Positions 1-11,083 of a stretch of 64,000 nucleotides of DNA are shown piece by piece; the stretch's first letter is position 1; each line of letters opens with the position of its first letter. The notes under the pieces are model-generated. The model did not search any database and was not told where the DNA came from. It saw only the letters and a program-made list of their open reading frames with translations. This stretch comes from Salinactinospora qingdaonensis (lineage in GTDB: Bacteria > Actinomycetota > Actinomycetes > Streptosporangiales > Streptosporangiaceae): positions 124,001 through 188,000 of the forward strand of contig NZ_BAABDD010000004.1 in NCBI RefSeq assembly GCF_039539445.1, in the 5' to 3' direction. A program made the translations under genes and the position numbers.

Positions 1-878
1 TCACCAACGAGCACCTGCGCGACTGGTTCGATCGCAACCCCGGCGAGGCCAAGGACATCGTCACCAAGGCGAGCCAGGCGGCCCGAGCCCGCATCGCCGC
101 CCGGCAGGCCCGCGACCTCACGCGACGTAAGACCCTGCTGGAGTCGACCTCCCTGCCCGGCAAGCTGTCGGACTGCCAGTCGGCCGAGCCGGAGAAGTGC
201 GAGCTCTACATCGTCGAGGGCGACTCGGCCGGCGGCTCCGCCAAGGGCGGAAGAGACCCGCAATACCAGGCCATCCTCCCGATCCGGGGCAAGATCCTCA
301 ACGTCGAGAAGTCGCGCATCGACCGCATCCTCAAAAACAACGAGGTCCAGGCCATCATCACCGCGCTGGGTACGGGCGTCCACGACGACTTCGACATCAC
401 CAAGCTGCGCTACCACAAGATCATCCTCATGGCCGACGCCGACGTCGACGGCCAGCACATTCGCACGCTTTTGCTCACCCTGCTGTTCCGGTTCATGAAA
501 CCGCTGATCGAGGCGGGCTACGTCTACCTCGCTCAGCCGCCGCTCTACAAGATCAAGTGGGACCAGCGCGGAAACGACGCCGACTACGTCTTCTCCGACC
601 GGGCGCGCGACGAGACCATCGCCGCCGGTATAGCCCAAGGCAAACGCGATCCCCGGCCACGCGATCTCGTCCAGCGCTTCAAGGGTCTGGGCGAGATGAA
701 CGCCAACGAGCTGTGGGAGACCACCATGAACCCAGCCGGCCGGATGCTGCTACAGGTCAGCCTGGACGACGCTGCCCAGGCCGACGAGATGTTTAGCGTG
801 CTCATGGGCGAAGACGTCGACTCGCGGCGCTCCTTCATCCAGCGCAACGCCCACGACGTGCGCTTCCTGGACATCTGA
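1..878 (+). CDS. gyrB: DNA gyrase subunit B, C-terminal part (5' end outside window)
   Basis: This is the ATPase subunit of DNA gyrase, which with GyrA introduces negative supercoils into DNA. Only the last ~291 codons are present, read from base 3. Visible are the TOPRIM motif EGDSAGGSAKGGRD, the metal-binding DADVDGQHIRTLLLT, and the conserved C-terminal KGLGEMNANELWETTMNP, ending in VRFLDI. gyrA follows 61 bp downstream on the same strand, the usual actinobacterial arrangement and probably one transcription unit. Nothing in the visible part departs from the family. Confidence 0.97.
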   Translation, partial: TNEHLRDWFDRNPGEAKDIVTKASQAARARIAARQARDLTRRKTLLESTSLPGKLSDCQSAEPEKCELYIVEGDSAGGSAKGGRDPQYQAILPIRGKILNVEKSRIDRILKNNEVQAIITALGTGVHDDFDITKLRYHKIILMADADVDGQHIRTLLLTLLFRFMKPLIEAGYVYLAQPPLYKIKWDQRGNDADYVFSDRARDETIAAGIAQGKRDPRPRDLVQRFKGLGEMNANELWETTMNPAGRMLLQVSLDDAAQADEMFSVLMGEDVDSRRSFIQRNAHDVRFLDI

Positions 879-939
879 CGGCCCGGCGCGGGCACCTCCA
901 CGGCAGCGAACCACTTCAGCAGAAAAGGATCGACATCCA

Positions 940-3516
<2,577 letters not shown>

Positions 3517-3794
3517 CGCCATGCCCGCGCGGGCGACCACGCGGGTTCCGCAGCAGCCGACTAGCCAGATAACCACCAAGATCACTAGAGTTACGGCAAT
3601 ATTAGACATTCATCCCGTGGAGCAAACGACGCGCCCTTTGTAGCAACGTCGTCGACGGACCCCCGCTACCCCGCACGCTGGATGGCGTCGGCTTGAGTCA
3701 GGACAGTGCTGATCGTGTGTACTCGACTCCGGTCCGTTTCCCCCTGTCTCCCGGGTTTCAGCCGTCACATGGAGAGTCCAGCGGTAACGTGGCT

Positions 3795-4463
3795 ATGACT
3801 GACAATTCGCAACGGGAGTCCGCTGCCCAAGAGCAGGTCAAGGCGGACGACGACAGCAGCGACGACACGATCAGAGACGATTCGACGACTTCCGCTCCAC
3901 CGGACCCCAGGGAGCCTGATGTCGAAAGCGATGGGGAGGGTGCCGGTGCCGCTTCTGGTCACGGTGACCAGCCCCCCGAGGCCGCGGAGGGCGCCGGTTC
4001 GTCTCAGGCCGCGGCGATGGAGCAAGGTGGCGTGACTATGGCAGCACCCGTAGACAGGTCCGAAGGAGAGGCCAAGAGCGTGCAGGCGGCCCGCAAGGCT
4101 CATCTCACCTTAAGCCGGATCGAGCCTTGGCCGGTGATGAGGTTCAGCTTCGTCATCTCCTTGGTGTGCTTCATCGTCTTGTTCGTGGCGGTGGCCGTTA
4201 TCTACGTCATCCTGTCGACCTTCGGGGTGTTCGAGGCGGTCACCGATCTCCTACGGTCCCTGACCGATGGCGGCGAGGGTGACGAGCTCACGCTCCATCC
4301 GGAGGATTGGTTCTCCGCATCTCGGGTGCTTGGCTATACCGGCATCCTCGGTGCGCTCAACATCGTGTTGATTACGGCGCTGTCCACGGTCGCTGCGATG
4401 CTCTACAACCTCGCGGCCGACCTTGTGGGCGGTATCGACGTCACTCTCAGCGAATCCGAGTGA
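3795..4463 (+). CDS. DUF3566 domain membrane protein
   Basis: This family is typically encoded just downstream of gyrA in actinobacteria; its function is not established. The N-terminal ~100 residues are acidic, Ser/Glu/Ala-rich and probably disordered in the cytoplasm. Two hydrophobic segments follow: one around FSFVISLVCFIVLFVAVAV and one around ILGALNIVLITALSTVAAML. The protein ends in an acidic SESE tail. The ATG at 3795 was chosen because the upstream in-frame stretch back to a TTG at 3693 is atypical for the family; a GTG at 3789 is also possible. A terminator-like hairpin and tRNA-Ile follow. Confidence 0.85.
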   Translation: MTDNSQRESAAQEQVKADDDSSDDTIRDDSTTSAPPDPREPDVESDGEGAGAASGHGDQPPEAAEGAGSSQAAAMEQGGVTMAAPVDRSEGEAKSVQAARKAHLTLSRIEPWPVMRFSFVISLVCFIVLFVAVAVIYVILSTFGVFEAVTDLLRSLTDGGEGDELTLHPEDWFSASRVLGYTGILGALNIVLITALSTVAAMLYNLAADLVGGIDVTLSESE

Positions 4464-4469
4464 CATTCC

Positions 4470-4501
4470 TGCCCGAGCCCTCTCCTACGCGGGCTCGGGC
4501 A
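4470..4501 (+). terminator. Terminator-like hairpin after DUF3566 gene
   Basis: An 11-bp perfect stem (TGCCCGAGCCC paired with GGGCTCGGGCA) with a 10-nt loop lies 6 nt after the stop codon. There is no clear T-tract, as is common in high-G+C actinomycetes. It separates the gyrase region from the tRNA gene. Confidence 0.7.
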
Positions 4502-4611
4502 CGCCACAAAACCGCTAGACTGGGATCTAACGGGGGCATCCCACCCTCGCACCGCAGCGGCAAACCGGTTCGACCAGGTCCCTCACATGCGGTAAAGTTC
4601 CACCAGAACAA

Positions 4612-4685
4612 GGGCGTATAGCTCAGACGGTTAGAGCGCATCCCTGATAAGGATGAGGTCCGTGGTTCAAGTCCACGTACGCCCA
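4612..4685 (+). tRNA. tRNA-Ile (anticodon GAT)
   Basis: A full cloverleaf can be drawn. The acceptor 5' strand GGGCGTA pairs with TACGCCC at the 3' end, the discriminator base is A, the anticodon is GAT at 4646-4648 in loop CTGATAA, and the T stem is CGTGG/CCACG around TTCAAGT. CCA is not encoded. The 3' part is the attachment site of the island: a second copy at 52027-52068 has the same anticodon arm and acceptor 3' end but a different, still paired, T stem. The present gene may therefore be a chimera whose 3' part was supplied by the island. Confidence 0.95.
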
Positions 4686-4693
4686 CACGTTTT
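4644..4693 (+). other. attL: left attachment site inside tRNA-Ile
   Basis: The block CTGATAAGGATGAGG, a 19-nt divergent T-arm stretch, and TACGCCCACACGTTTT recur as a direct repeat at 52027-52076. Similarity continues imperfectly for ~70 bp on the right of both copies (CAGAGCCTGGTTCTC, then TTGATCGTTTGACCGTG). Confidence 0.85.
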
Positions 4694-4742
4694 TCCTGCT
4701 CAGAGCCTGGTTCTCGGTCGTTGAGGGCCGGGCTTTTGATCG

Positions 4743-4766
4743 TTTGACCGTGGTTTGACCGTGAGG
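4743..4766 (+). repeat. Tandem TTTGACCGTG motifs at the left end
   Basis: Two copies of TTTGACCGTG lie 13 bp apart. The same double motif occurs at about 51887-51907, just upstream of the integrase start, and a single copy lies at about 52125 beyond attR. Placement beside both attachment sites suggests arm-type integrase or excisionase binding sites; this is inference. Confidence 0.55.
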
Positions 4767-4856
4767 ACCGTACGGCAGCGCCCGTCAGGGTGTGGGCTGG
4801 TGCGGTGGTGGGCGGTAGGAGACGGATCGGTGGGGGCGAGCTTCGGTCGGGCAGTG

Positions 4857-5096
4857 TCACGGTGGCTCCACGGGTTCGGATGGTTTCTCGGTCGGCAGTG
4901 GGATGTTGAGCAGCCGCAGGATGTCGGCTGTGGGCACCCGGTAGGCATCGCCGTAGCGGATCACGGTGCAGGGGAAGTCCCCGCTTTTGGCGAGTTCGTA
5001 GGCCAGGGTGCGGCCCATGTTGAGTGCGCGGGCGGCGGTCTGCAGATCCACGGCGGCGGGCAGGGCGTAGAGGTCGGGGATGCTCAGCGGCGTCAC
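4857..5096 (-). CDS. Excisionase-like helix-turn-helix protein
   Basis: This is a 79-residue protein with a GTG start. The core reads DLQTAARALNMGRTLAYELAK, then a short wing ending in YRVPTADILRLLNI, the winged-helix layout of MerR/Xis-type DNA-binding domains. Proteins of this type direct excision of integrative elements or act as small repressors. Its place next to attL supports an excisionase role. The integrase lies 46 kb away at the other end, which would put the two together in a circular form. It lies 24 bp downstream of the next gene on the same strand. Confidence 0.75.
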   Translation of the reverse strand: MTPLSIPDLYALPAAVDLQTAARALNMGRTLAYELAKSGDFPCTVIRYGDAYRVPTADILRLLNIPLPTEKPSEPVEPP

Positions 5097-5120
5097 CGCC
5101 GCTGCCCCAGGCGAGTGTGG

Positions 5121-5786
5121 TCATGCGGCCTCTCTTGTGGGTGTGGTGGTGGGGGTGGGCAGTTCGATGACATCGCCGGGTTTCCCCTTTCTGCGTGCCG
5201 AGCCGGCGGTGGCTGGCTCGTCTCGCTGGGGGGTAAGCGGCAGCGGGTAGGGATGTGTGACGGCGGTGCGCCATCTCATGCGCGCACTCCTCTCAGAGCG
5301 GGGCCAGTGCGTGGCCGAGGGTTCTATGCCGGGGACGGTGGGGGTTTCTCCCGCGAGCGTCGCGGGCTGTGGACGCGAGGTCTGCGAAGCCGGGGAAGAA
5401 ACCGGGGCGAGCGCGGTCTCCGATTTTGTTTCTGTGGCCGTTTCTTCGTCCGAGGGTGCGGGGGTCTGGGTGTCGATATGGCCGGTGTTGCTGAGGTGGT
5501 CGAGCAGGAGTCGGGCCGCCCCGGCGGGATCGGTGGCCGGGTGAATTGTGGTGGCCGCGTGGCGGTGGGTGCTGTGGCGCCAGGTGATGCGTCCATTGAC
5601 ACACCAGACGGTGAGGTCGGAATGTACCGACAGCACGGAGACGTCGCGTTGGTGGCCTATCAGCATGCGGTGGATTCCGGCGTGGGAAAGCAGGCGGTGG
5701 AGTTCCCGCATTGTCTGAGCCGGCGTTATCGGGAGCGTATCCGAGCGTGCGGTGGAGGTGGCTCGGTCGTGGGTGTGGTGTGGCAC
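5121..5786 (-). CDS. Hypothetical protein of the left island end
   Basis: I do not recognise this protein. From the GTG at 5786 (GGGG 7 nt upstream) it has 221 residues. The first ~100 residues look folded (MRELHRLLSHAGIHRMLIGH, then alternating beta-type segments ending in RLLLDHLS). The rest is Pro/Thr/Ser/Glu-rich and likely disordered, ending with a basic patch ARRKGKPG. An upstream in-frame TTG at 5870 is possible but lies in promoter-like DNA. The gene is probably co-transcribed with the excisionase-like gene and divergent from the XRE regulator. Confidence 0.55.
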   Translation of the reverse strand: MPHHTHDRATSTARSDTLPITPAQTMRELHRLLSHAGIHRMLIGHQRDVSVLSVHSDLTVWCVNGRITWRHSTHRHAATTIHPATDPAGAARLLLDHLSNTGHIDTQTPAPSDEETATETKSETALAPVSSPASQTSRPQPATLAGETPTVPGIEPSATHWPRSERSARMRWRTAVTHPYPLPLTPQRDEPATAGSARRKGKPGDVIELPTPTTTPTREAA

Positions 5787-6039
5787 AGGAATTCCCCAGG
5801 GTGTGGACAGCGTGAATGGCGTGTCGGGGCCGTGGTGGGCCGCTGGACCGACAGTGTCACTATAGAACAATTGATTTCCTTAAAGCAATTAGTGTTTTCG
5901 AGAAGCCTTTGGTGTGGGGGTGCTTCGTCTCCCCCACCCCTGCGCAACAAGGCGGAGAGAAGCCGGCTTGCAGGGCCGTGCGGCCGGTTGGGTGGGGGCG
6001 TGTGACAGCGACCGTGACAGCGACGAGGCGGGGGTAGGT
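5787..6039. promoter_or_regulatory. AT-rich divergent promoter region
   Basis: Locally AT-rich DNA (5855-5905, with CAATTGATTTCC and AGCAATTAGTGTT forming a near-direct repeat of CAATT) separates the minus-strand excisionase operon from the plus-strand XRE gene. This is the expected place for divergent promoters controlled by the XRE regulator. No operator was defined. Confidence 0.4.
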
Positions 6040-6510
6040 ATGGCCAGAGACGGTGTCCCCGGCTGGAACCCCCAAGCGTTACGCCAGGCGCGTGCCGAGG
6101 CGGATCTGACCCAGGCACAACTGTCGAGGCGCACCGGGATCGCGCGGTCGCTGATCGCGCTGTACGAGCGCGAAGAGCAGGGCCGCACCCCCAGCCCGGC
6201 ACGTCTGGTGGCCCTGGCCGCGGCCTTGGGACGCCGGCCAGGTGACTTCCTCAAGGAGGACACCAAAGGCCTGGCCGCCCTACGGGCCCTGGCGGGCCTG
6301 TCCCAGCAGGAGCTGCTGGACCGGTGGGGCGATCCCGACATCAAGCTCAGCGCCTACCGCGCCATCGAATGGGGCAAGGTCCGGCGCCTCCGCCAGCACG
6401 ATGCCGCCGGCCTGGCCCGCGCCCTGGGAGTGACCACCGAGGAGGTCATCGCCGCCCACGAACACGACATCCACCAATGGAACCTGAAAACAGCAACAAA
6501 AGACCACTAA
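6040..6510 (+). CDS. XRE-family transcriptional regulator
   Basis: This is a 156-residue protein starting at an ATG behind GGGGGTAGGT. Residues ~12-66 form a Cro/CI helix-turn-helix: ALRQARAEADLTQAQLSRR, then ARSLIALYEREEQG, then SPARLVALAAALG. The second half (LAALRALAGLSQQELLDRWG to EEVIAAHEHD) looks like a second degenerate HTH. It sits opposite the excisionase operon, so it probably governs maintenance or excision of the element. Confidence 0.8.
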   Translation: MARDGVPGWNPQALRQARAEADLTQAQLSRRTGIARSLIALYEREEQGRTPSPARLVALAAALGRRPGDFLKEDTKGLAALRALAGLSQQELLDRWGDPDIKLSAYRAIEWGKVRRLRQHDAAGLARALGVTTEEVIAAHEHDIHQWNLKTATKDH

Positions 6511-6833
6511 GTCCCACCGCACCCCTGAGCGAAAAGAGGAGAAGAGGCCGAGGGCTTAGGGGCTAGCGCAGGGCTTTCCCTTCGCAGGGGGCTGTCCCGC
6601 GCGGGGCGGAACCTTGCCCCCTGCGAGGGCGACGATATGTCGCCGAACGGCGAAAGGCCGGACCACCAAGTGGCATCGCGCAGGCTCGCAGGACCGTGGG
6701 TGTCGATATAGGCAGCGAAGAGTCGCTGCGCTCACGTCCGGTTCCGAGTTCACCGCGCGCTTGGAGAACGCCAGGTGGCTGGTGGCGGCACTTGTTGACC
6801 GGAGATGATCGTTGCGCCGAGGCTCAGTTGTGC
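6511..6833. terminator. Gene-free stretch with two hairpins
   Basis: There is no credible gene between the XRE gene and the end of the eight-gene operon. Two inverted repeats are visible: TCGCAGGGGGC/GCCCCCTGCGA (6582-6592 with 6616-6626) and GCAGCGA/TCGCTGC (6712-6718 with 6723-6729). They are suitably placed to terminate the convergent transcripts, though neither has a T-tract. Confidence 0.5.
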
Positions 6834-7658
6834 CTACGCGCTCGGTGGGGCCGCACGTAGGGCACCTTCGGCCGCTTCGCGCATCGCGGCTATGGGTGCC
6901 GGACTGTGGCCGGTTTGGAGTTCGACCTGGCGAGCGGCCTGGTGAATGAGCATGGGCAGGCCGCCGATGACGGTGCTGCCCGCGCGTTGGGCGGCTTGGG
7001 CGATCGGAGTGGGGCAGGGCCGGTAGACGACGTCGAGCAGCGTGTTTCCCGCTGTTGGCCACCATTGGGCGAGAGGGTCGGCCGCTCCGGGCGGCAGGGC
7101 GGAGACGACCAACTCTGTTTCTAGGTGCCAGGCGGCTTCGGACCACGGGTAGATGTGTAAAGCGACCCCGATGCGCTCGGCGGCCCACGCGAGGTCGGTG
7201 GTTCGAGTTGGATCGCGAGCGATGGCGGTCACCGTGGAACAGCCCAGTGTGTGCAGAACAGCGAGGGCGGTGGCGGCGGTTGCGCCCGCCCCGAGTACAC
7301 ATGCCGATTCCGGCTGGGTGATCCCTGCGTTGAGAAGTGCTTGGAGCATGCCGTGGACATCGGTGTTCTCGCCGAACAGTCGGCCGCTGTTGACGGTGAC
7401 GGTGTTGGCGGTGCCGGTGGCTTGGACAGTGGCCGAGGCCTCGTGCAGCAGGGGGAGGGCTGCACGCTTGAGTGGCATGGTCAACGACAAACCCGCCCAA
7501 CTGTCGTCCAAACCGTTAAGGAAAGAAGGGAGTTGGTCTGGGGTGCAGTCAATAGCGAGGTAGGCCCAGTCCAGCCCGAGGACTTGGTATGCGGCACGAT
7601 GCAGCGTTGGAGAGAGGGCTTGGCCGATAGGGCAACCGAGGACGGCGAGTTGCTTCAT
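6834..7658 (-). CDS. Shikimate dehydrogenase-like oxidoreductase
   Basis: AroE-type enzymes reduce 3-dehydroshikimate with NADPH. The 274-residue protein starts MKQLAVLGCPIGQALSPTLH, matching the family's N-terminal substrate loop (S-x-S-P-x-x-H is SPTLH here). It has LTMPLKRAALPL (family catalytic Lys), the ENTDVHG motif, a nucleotide-binding GAGATAATALAVL, and a C-terminal GGLPMLIHQAARQVELQTG. It is the last gene of an eight-gene operon, 7 bp after the epimerase gene. The context argues for a paralogue acting on a pathway-specific polyol or cyclitol rather than housekeeping AroE. The ATG at 7658 has AGGA upstream. Confidence 0.85.
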   Translation of the reverse strand: MKQLAVLGCPIGQALSPTLHRAAYQVLGLDWAYLAIDCTPDQLPSFLNGLDDSWAGLSLTMPLKRAALPLLHEASATVQATGTANTVTVNSGRLFGENTDVHGMLQALLNAGITQPESACVLGAGATAATALAVLHTLGCSTVTAIARDPTRTTDLAWAAERIGVALHIYPWSEAAWHLETELVVSALPPGAADPLAQWWPTAGNTLLDVVYRPCPTPIAQAAQRAGSTVIGGLPMLIHQAARQVELQTGHSPAPIAAMREAAEGALRAAPPSA

Positions 7659-7665
7659 CGCGTTC

Positions 7666-8418
7666 CTAGGTAGGAAGTTCGTGGTCGGCGAAGGCCCCAC
7701 CCATGAAGTGATCAGTGAGCGGGGCGGGATCGTGGTGCTCGTCGGCACTGTCGGCGGGCCGGTAGTCGAGAGCGTCCCAGCCGGTGCGGGGCCACCAGGA
7801 CTCGGAGTTGTCGGAAGTGCCGTAGACGGTGAGGAAACGGCTTGGCAGAGGTCGGGTTGCGGCGGCGTACAGCAGAGTGGTGGTATCTCGGGGGCTGAGC
7901 CAGGTTGCCCGGTGGCGGGGTTCACTGGGGCGAGAGCGGTAGCTGCCTATGCGTACAGCCACGACCTGGAGGTCGGTCTTGTGGGCATAGAGGTAGCCCA
8001 GAGATTCCAGGGTGACCTTGCTGACGGCGTAAAAGCTGTCCGGCGCGATCGACGTCGAGGCGCCAACAGGGGTCATGCCGGTGACATGGTGGCTGCTGGC
8101 CAGCACCACGCGCGGCACCCGCCGGTGGCGGGCAGCCTCCAGTACGTGGTGAGTGCCGATGATGTTGTGCTGCACCATCTCGGCAAACGGGGCCTCCTGG
8201 GTGACGCCGGCGAGGTGGATCACTACGGATGTCCCGGCTGCGGCTTGCTCGACCGCGGCTTGGTCGCCTAGATCGGCGGGAACGAACTCGGTGCCCGGCG
8301 GTGGCTCGTTCTCCGGTGGTTGCCGGTCGAGCAGCCGCAGCGCGATGCCGCGGGCGGCGAGGTCAGCGGCCAGGCGGGTGCCGATGGTTCCGGTGGCCCC
8401 GGTAATCAGCCATGTCAT
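7666..8418 (-). CDS. NAD-dependent epimerase/dehydratase (SDR)
   Basis: This is an extended short-chain dehydrogenase of 250 residues. The N-terminal Rossmann motif is TGATGTIGTRLA, followed by a charged strand end, VIHLAGVTQ, and the catalytic Tyr-x-x-x-Lys as YAVSK (about residue 131). It resembles uronate dehydrogenase or sugar-epimerase members, but the substrate cannot be read from sequence. Its ATG overlaps the TGA of the upstream ligase gene (ATGA), so it is translationally coupled in the operon. Confidence 0.82.
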   Translation of the reverse strand: MTWLITGATGTIGTRLAADLAARGIALRLLDRQPPENEPPPGTEFVPADLGDQAAVEQAAAGTSVVIHLAGVTQEAPFAEMVQHNIIGTHHVLEAARHRRVPRVVLASSHHVTGMTPVGASTSIAPDSFYAVSKVTLESLGYLYAHKTDLQVVAVRIGSYRSRPSEPRHRATWLSPRDTTTLLYAAATRPLPSRFLTVYGTSDNSESWWPRTGWDALDYRPADSADEHHDPAPLTDHFMGGAFADHELPT

Positions 8419-9143
8419 GGCCGGTGGTGCAGCATGGCGGCCACGCCTTCGTCGCCGGCGGTGTAGTCGATGCCGCGCAGCACGGCCACCGGGGCGCCAC
8501 GGCCGCGCTGGCCCAGGATGATCCCCGCGGCGGCAGCGATGAGGTCGGTGAAGGTCTCCTCCTGGCGTTTGCCGCCGTGCTCGGTGGTGCGCAGCGCGGT
8601 GATGCCGGCGGCGCCGATCGAGATCACGGTCGCTCCGCGCCGGTCGGCACGTCCGTCGGAGTCGGCGATGACCACCGCCACCTCGGCGCCGATACGGGTG
8701 GCCAAGGCTTGGCGCAGAGCGTGGGCCGAGGCGTCGGGGTCTTCGGGCAGCAACCAGGCGCCTTGAGCACCGGCGCGGTCGACACCGGCCGAGGTGAGCT
8801 GATAGCCCAGCTTGTGGCGGGCGATGATCGGGCCGCGTTCGGTGGCCAGGAAGTACTCGGTGGAGTTGTCCAGGATGAGCTGCACGATCTCGGCGGGTTT
8901 GCCGGTGCGCGCCGAGAGGTCCACAGCCTCAGGGCCAGGGGTGAGGCCGGCCAGGTCGACGTAGCGTTTCTCGGCGATGGAGACCACCTTGCTGGCGACG
9001 ACGACGATGTCGCCGTCCTCCAGCCCGGTGCCGGTGGAGGTGAGGACGTCGGTGACGACCCCGGCCAGGTCGTCACCGGGGCGAACCTCGGGGAAGGGCT
9101 CCAGGGCGAAGGCGGAGAAACCAGAGGTCGGGGCAGCGGTCAT
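8415..9143 (-). CDS. CofE-like coenzyme F420-0:L-glutamate ligase family protein
   Basis: CofE adds gamma-glutamate to F420-0 using GTP. The 242 residues cover one CofE domain: GDDLAGVV near the N terminus, DGDIVVVASKVVSIAEKR, GPIIARHKLGYQLTSAGVD, and VIADSDGRADRRGATVISIGAAG. It lacks the C-terminal nitroreductase domain found in actinobacterial FbiB. With MAT, SDR, kinase and glycosyltransferase neighbours, it is more likely a repurposed amide ligase joining an amino acid to a pathway intermediate than a housekeeping F420 enzyme; this is inference. Its ends overlap both neighbouring genes by 4 bp. Confidence 0.82.
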   Translation of the reverse strand: MTAAPTSGFSAFALEPFPEVRPGDDLAGVVTDVLTSTGTGLEDGDIVVVASKVVSIAEKRYVDLAGLTPGPEAVDLSARTGKPAEIVQLILDNSTEYFLATERGPIIARHKLGYQLTSAGVDRAGAQGAWLLPEDPDASAHALRQALATRIGAEVAVVIADSDGRADRRGATVISIGAAGITALRTTEHGGKRQEETFTDLIAAAAGIILGQRGRGAPVAVLRGIDYTAGDEGVAAMLHHRP

Positions 9144-10201
9144 CCAAGAACTCCTGCGTCGGTGAGAACGGCGGTATGCAGGCGGGCGTGCGCGACAGCG
9201 AGCGCTTCACGTCGCTGTCCGGTCGTGGCCTCGCGACCACGGGTGAGCCAGTCGCGGACCCGCAGCAGGTAGTGCGGCCACAACTGGCGGGCCGCATCAA
9301 ACGGCGAGGCAGTCGAGTTGACGGCGTGCCAGGCGTTCGCTACAGGCAGCGGCCAGGAACGCTCATCATATCTTCGCAACGCCGTGGGGATGAGGCCGTC
9401 CAGTGTGCTCAGCATTTCTTCAAGGCGGGCCGACTCAAGCTCGCGTGCGGCGACCCGATATAGGGCCGAGGACGGGGGCATTGGCAGGGGCGAAGGTCTC
9501 CAGGCAGCCGTCAGGTGCAGTAGCACGGGGACGGCTTGGTGGTAGATAGCCGGCAGGTGAGGGAAGGATCCGGCATGCTGCTTGGGCTCATCGAGTCGTA
9601 TGGAGACCACGGGGCCGCACGTAGCGGCGGTTAACAGCAAGAAAGCATCGATACCGTAGCCGTCCACGCACTCTGACAACTCCGCGGGAAGGGTTCTCAG
9701 GGCTCGCACTGCGGTGACTAGAGCCTCGTGGGAGACGGCGAGATCCCCGGCCAGCGGCTGAGGTACATCGTTCCCAGTGGTGGCGGCGATCAGTGGTCGG
9801 GCCACATGGTTGGTGAGGTTGGCTTCGTCCCAGTGGCGGGGATAGTCAGCGATCGCCAGGGCCGCTCCGTCTCGTACGCTTTCCAGCAACGCGCGGTACA
9901 CGGCTGCCTTCGGGTTGCGGGTGTCGGTGTCGACGATCAGTACCGCTGCGGCCTCGGCCGGCCCCGAGCATCGGGCGGCGGCCAGGACCTGTGCTCCCTT
10001 GCCTCGAACCAGTCCCGTCAGGCCGATTTTGTGAGCATGCGTCGATACGGCGGCGAAGCGTTCCGCCGTTTCTGGGGTGTCGGAGGAGTCGGCGTGGACG
10101 ATGACCGCACGCCGCGCGCCGAGAGCCGTATCGACGGCGGCGCTGACATCGGCAATGGTGGAGGGCTCATTGCGGCTGGGCAGGATCGCTGCGGCCTTCA
10201 C
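9140..10201 (-). CDS. Glycosyltransferase family 2-like protein
   Basis: A GT-A fold glycosyltransferase of 353 residues. It begins with AAILPSRNEPSTIADV, has VIVHADSSDTPET for the nucleotide-sugar region and VLIVDTDTRNP as the DxD-type metal site (about residue 90). The central part GNDVPQPLAGDLAVSHE and DGYGIDAFLLL resembles glucosyl-phosphoglycerate-synthase-like GTs. The C-terminal ~130 residues are helical. The GTG start overlaps the TGA of the upstream kinase gene. Sugar donor and acceptor are unknown. Confidence 0.75.
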   Translation of the reverse strand: MKAAAILPSRNEPSTIADVSAAVDTALGARRAVIVHADSSDTPETAERFAAVSTHAHKIGLTGLVRGKGAQVLAAARCSGPAEAAAVLIVDTDTRNPKAAVYRALLESVRDGAALAIADYPRHWDEANLTNHVARPLIAATTGNDVPQPLAGDLAVSHEALVTAVRALRTLPAELSECVDGYGIDAFLLLTAATCGPVVSIRLDEPKQHAGSFPHLPAIYHQAVPVLLHLTAAWRPSPLPMPPSSALYRVAARELESARLEEMLSTLDGLIPTALRRYDERSWPLPVANAWHAVNSTASPFDAARQLWPHYLLRVRDWLTRGREATTGQRREALAVAHARLHTAVLTDAGVLG

Positions 10202-11079
10202 CGGACTTGGACCTCCTCGGCAAGTAGGTCGGCGGCCTCCTCAGGATTGGGGGCATGCAGGTAGTCGAACCGGGTATCGGCGAGCCGGGGGATGAGGTGG
10301 CTGCGCCAGCGGGCACAGTCGGGGGTATCCAGCGGCCAAACCGGCCCGTAGGGCATGCCGTCCACACCGTTGAGCGGGGTGGGCAGACCGGCAATGTAGC
10401 GGGCGAGGTTCTCGTGTAGCCGCAGCCGCTCGTTGACCGACAGCGGCGTTGCGGGGGCCAGTGACGCCGTGGCCAGTCTCGGGTGGACAGCCAGGCGCAC
10501 GGTCCAGCCCAGCGGAGCCGGCCCGGCCGCGAAAGGCTCCAGGGCTTGCTGGGGTTTGGGGGCCAACGGTTGGAGTTGGTCACGGAGGGCGGCGGTGGGT
10601 TTGCCCGGCCACACCGCCAGCACGCCTTCGTGGTACTCCCCTAGGACGACCAGGTCATCTCCGGCGTGGGTCCAGCCGCGCTCGGCAAGCGCAAGCGCGG
10701 TGCTGGTCTTTCCACTTCCTTTGGCGCCGAATAGCAGCACCGACTGCCCGCCGGGGGTGTGCAGGGCCGTGGCGTGCACAGTGACTTTACGGTGATGCTG
10801 GCGGGCCCGTTCCAAAGCGGTGTAGGTGACATAGGCCAGTGTGTTCGAATCCGCAGCGCAGCGAGGAAGCCGTATGCGCACCGTGCGCATGTCGCCTGTG
10901 ATGCCCGCGTCTCCGACGGTGACCTCAACGTCGGTCGTTCCCGCTGCTGCGGAGGACGGTTGCAGGTTCCAGCCGCCGGGGAGGAAAGGACCAAGCGCCT
11001 GTGCAGCAGTGGGGTCTAGATCTTCATCGAGAGCGAGAACAGCGGACACGTGGCCGGTGGAGATGCGGTGTCTGATCAT
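10198..11079 (-). CDS. HPr kinase-like P-loop protein
   Basis: This 293-residue protein has a Walker A motif FGAKGSGKTSTALALA at about residue 117 and AGDDLVVLGEY downstream as the HprK-type aspartate motif. The fold resembles the C-terminal domain of HprK/P and related small-molecule kinases of RiPP and secondary-metabolite clusters. HPr itself is an unlikely target: no PTS genes are nearby, and paralogues in biosynthetic operons are thought to phosphorylate pathway intermediates. It is coupled by overlap to the glycosyltransferase and lies 4 bp from the SAM synthetase stop. Confidence 0.72.
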   Translation of the reverse strand: MIRHRISTGHVSAVLALDEDLDPTAAQALGPFLPGGWNLQPSSAAAGTTDVEVTVGDAGITGDMRTVRIRLPRCAADSNTLAYVTYTALERARQHHRKVTVHATALHTPGGQSVLLFGAKGSGKTSTALALAERGWTHAGDDLVVLGEYHEGVLAVWPGKPTAALRDQLQPLAPKPQQALEPFAAGPAPLGWTVRLAVHPRLATASLAPATPLSVNERLRLHENLARYIAGLPTPLNGVDGMPYGPVWPLDTPDCARWRSHLIPRLADTRFDYLHAPNPEEAADLLAEEVQVR

Positions 11080-11083
11080 CCGG

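Noticed and set aside
6556..7500. 314-codon frame overlapping the AroE-like gene on the same strand
   Set aside because: Arg/Pro/His-rich shadow frame; the overlapping frame has clear shikimate dehydrogenase motifs.
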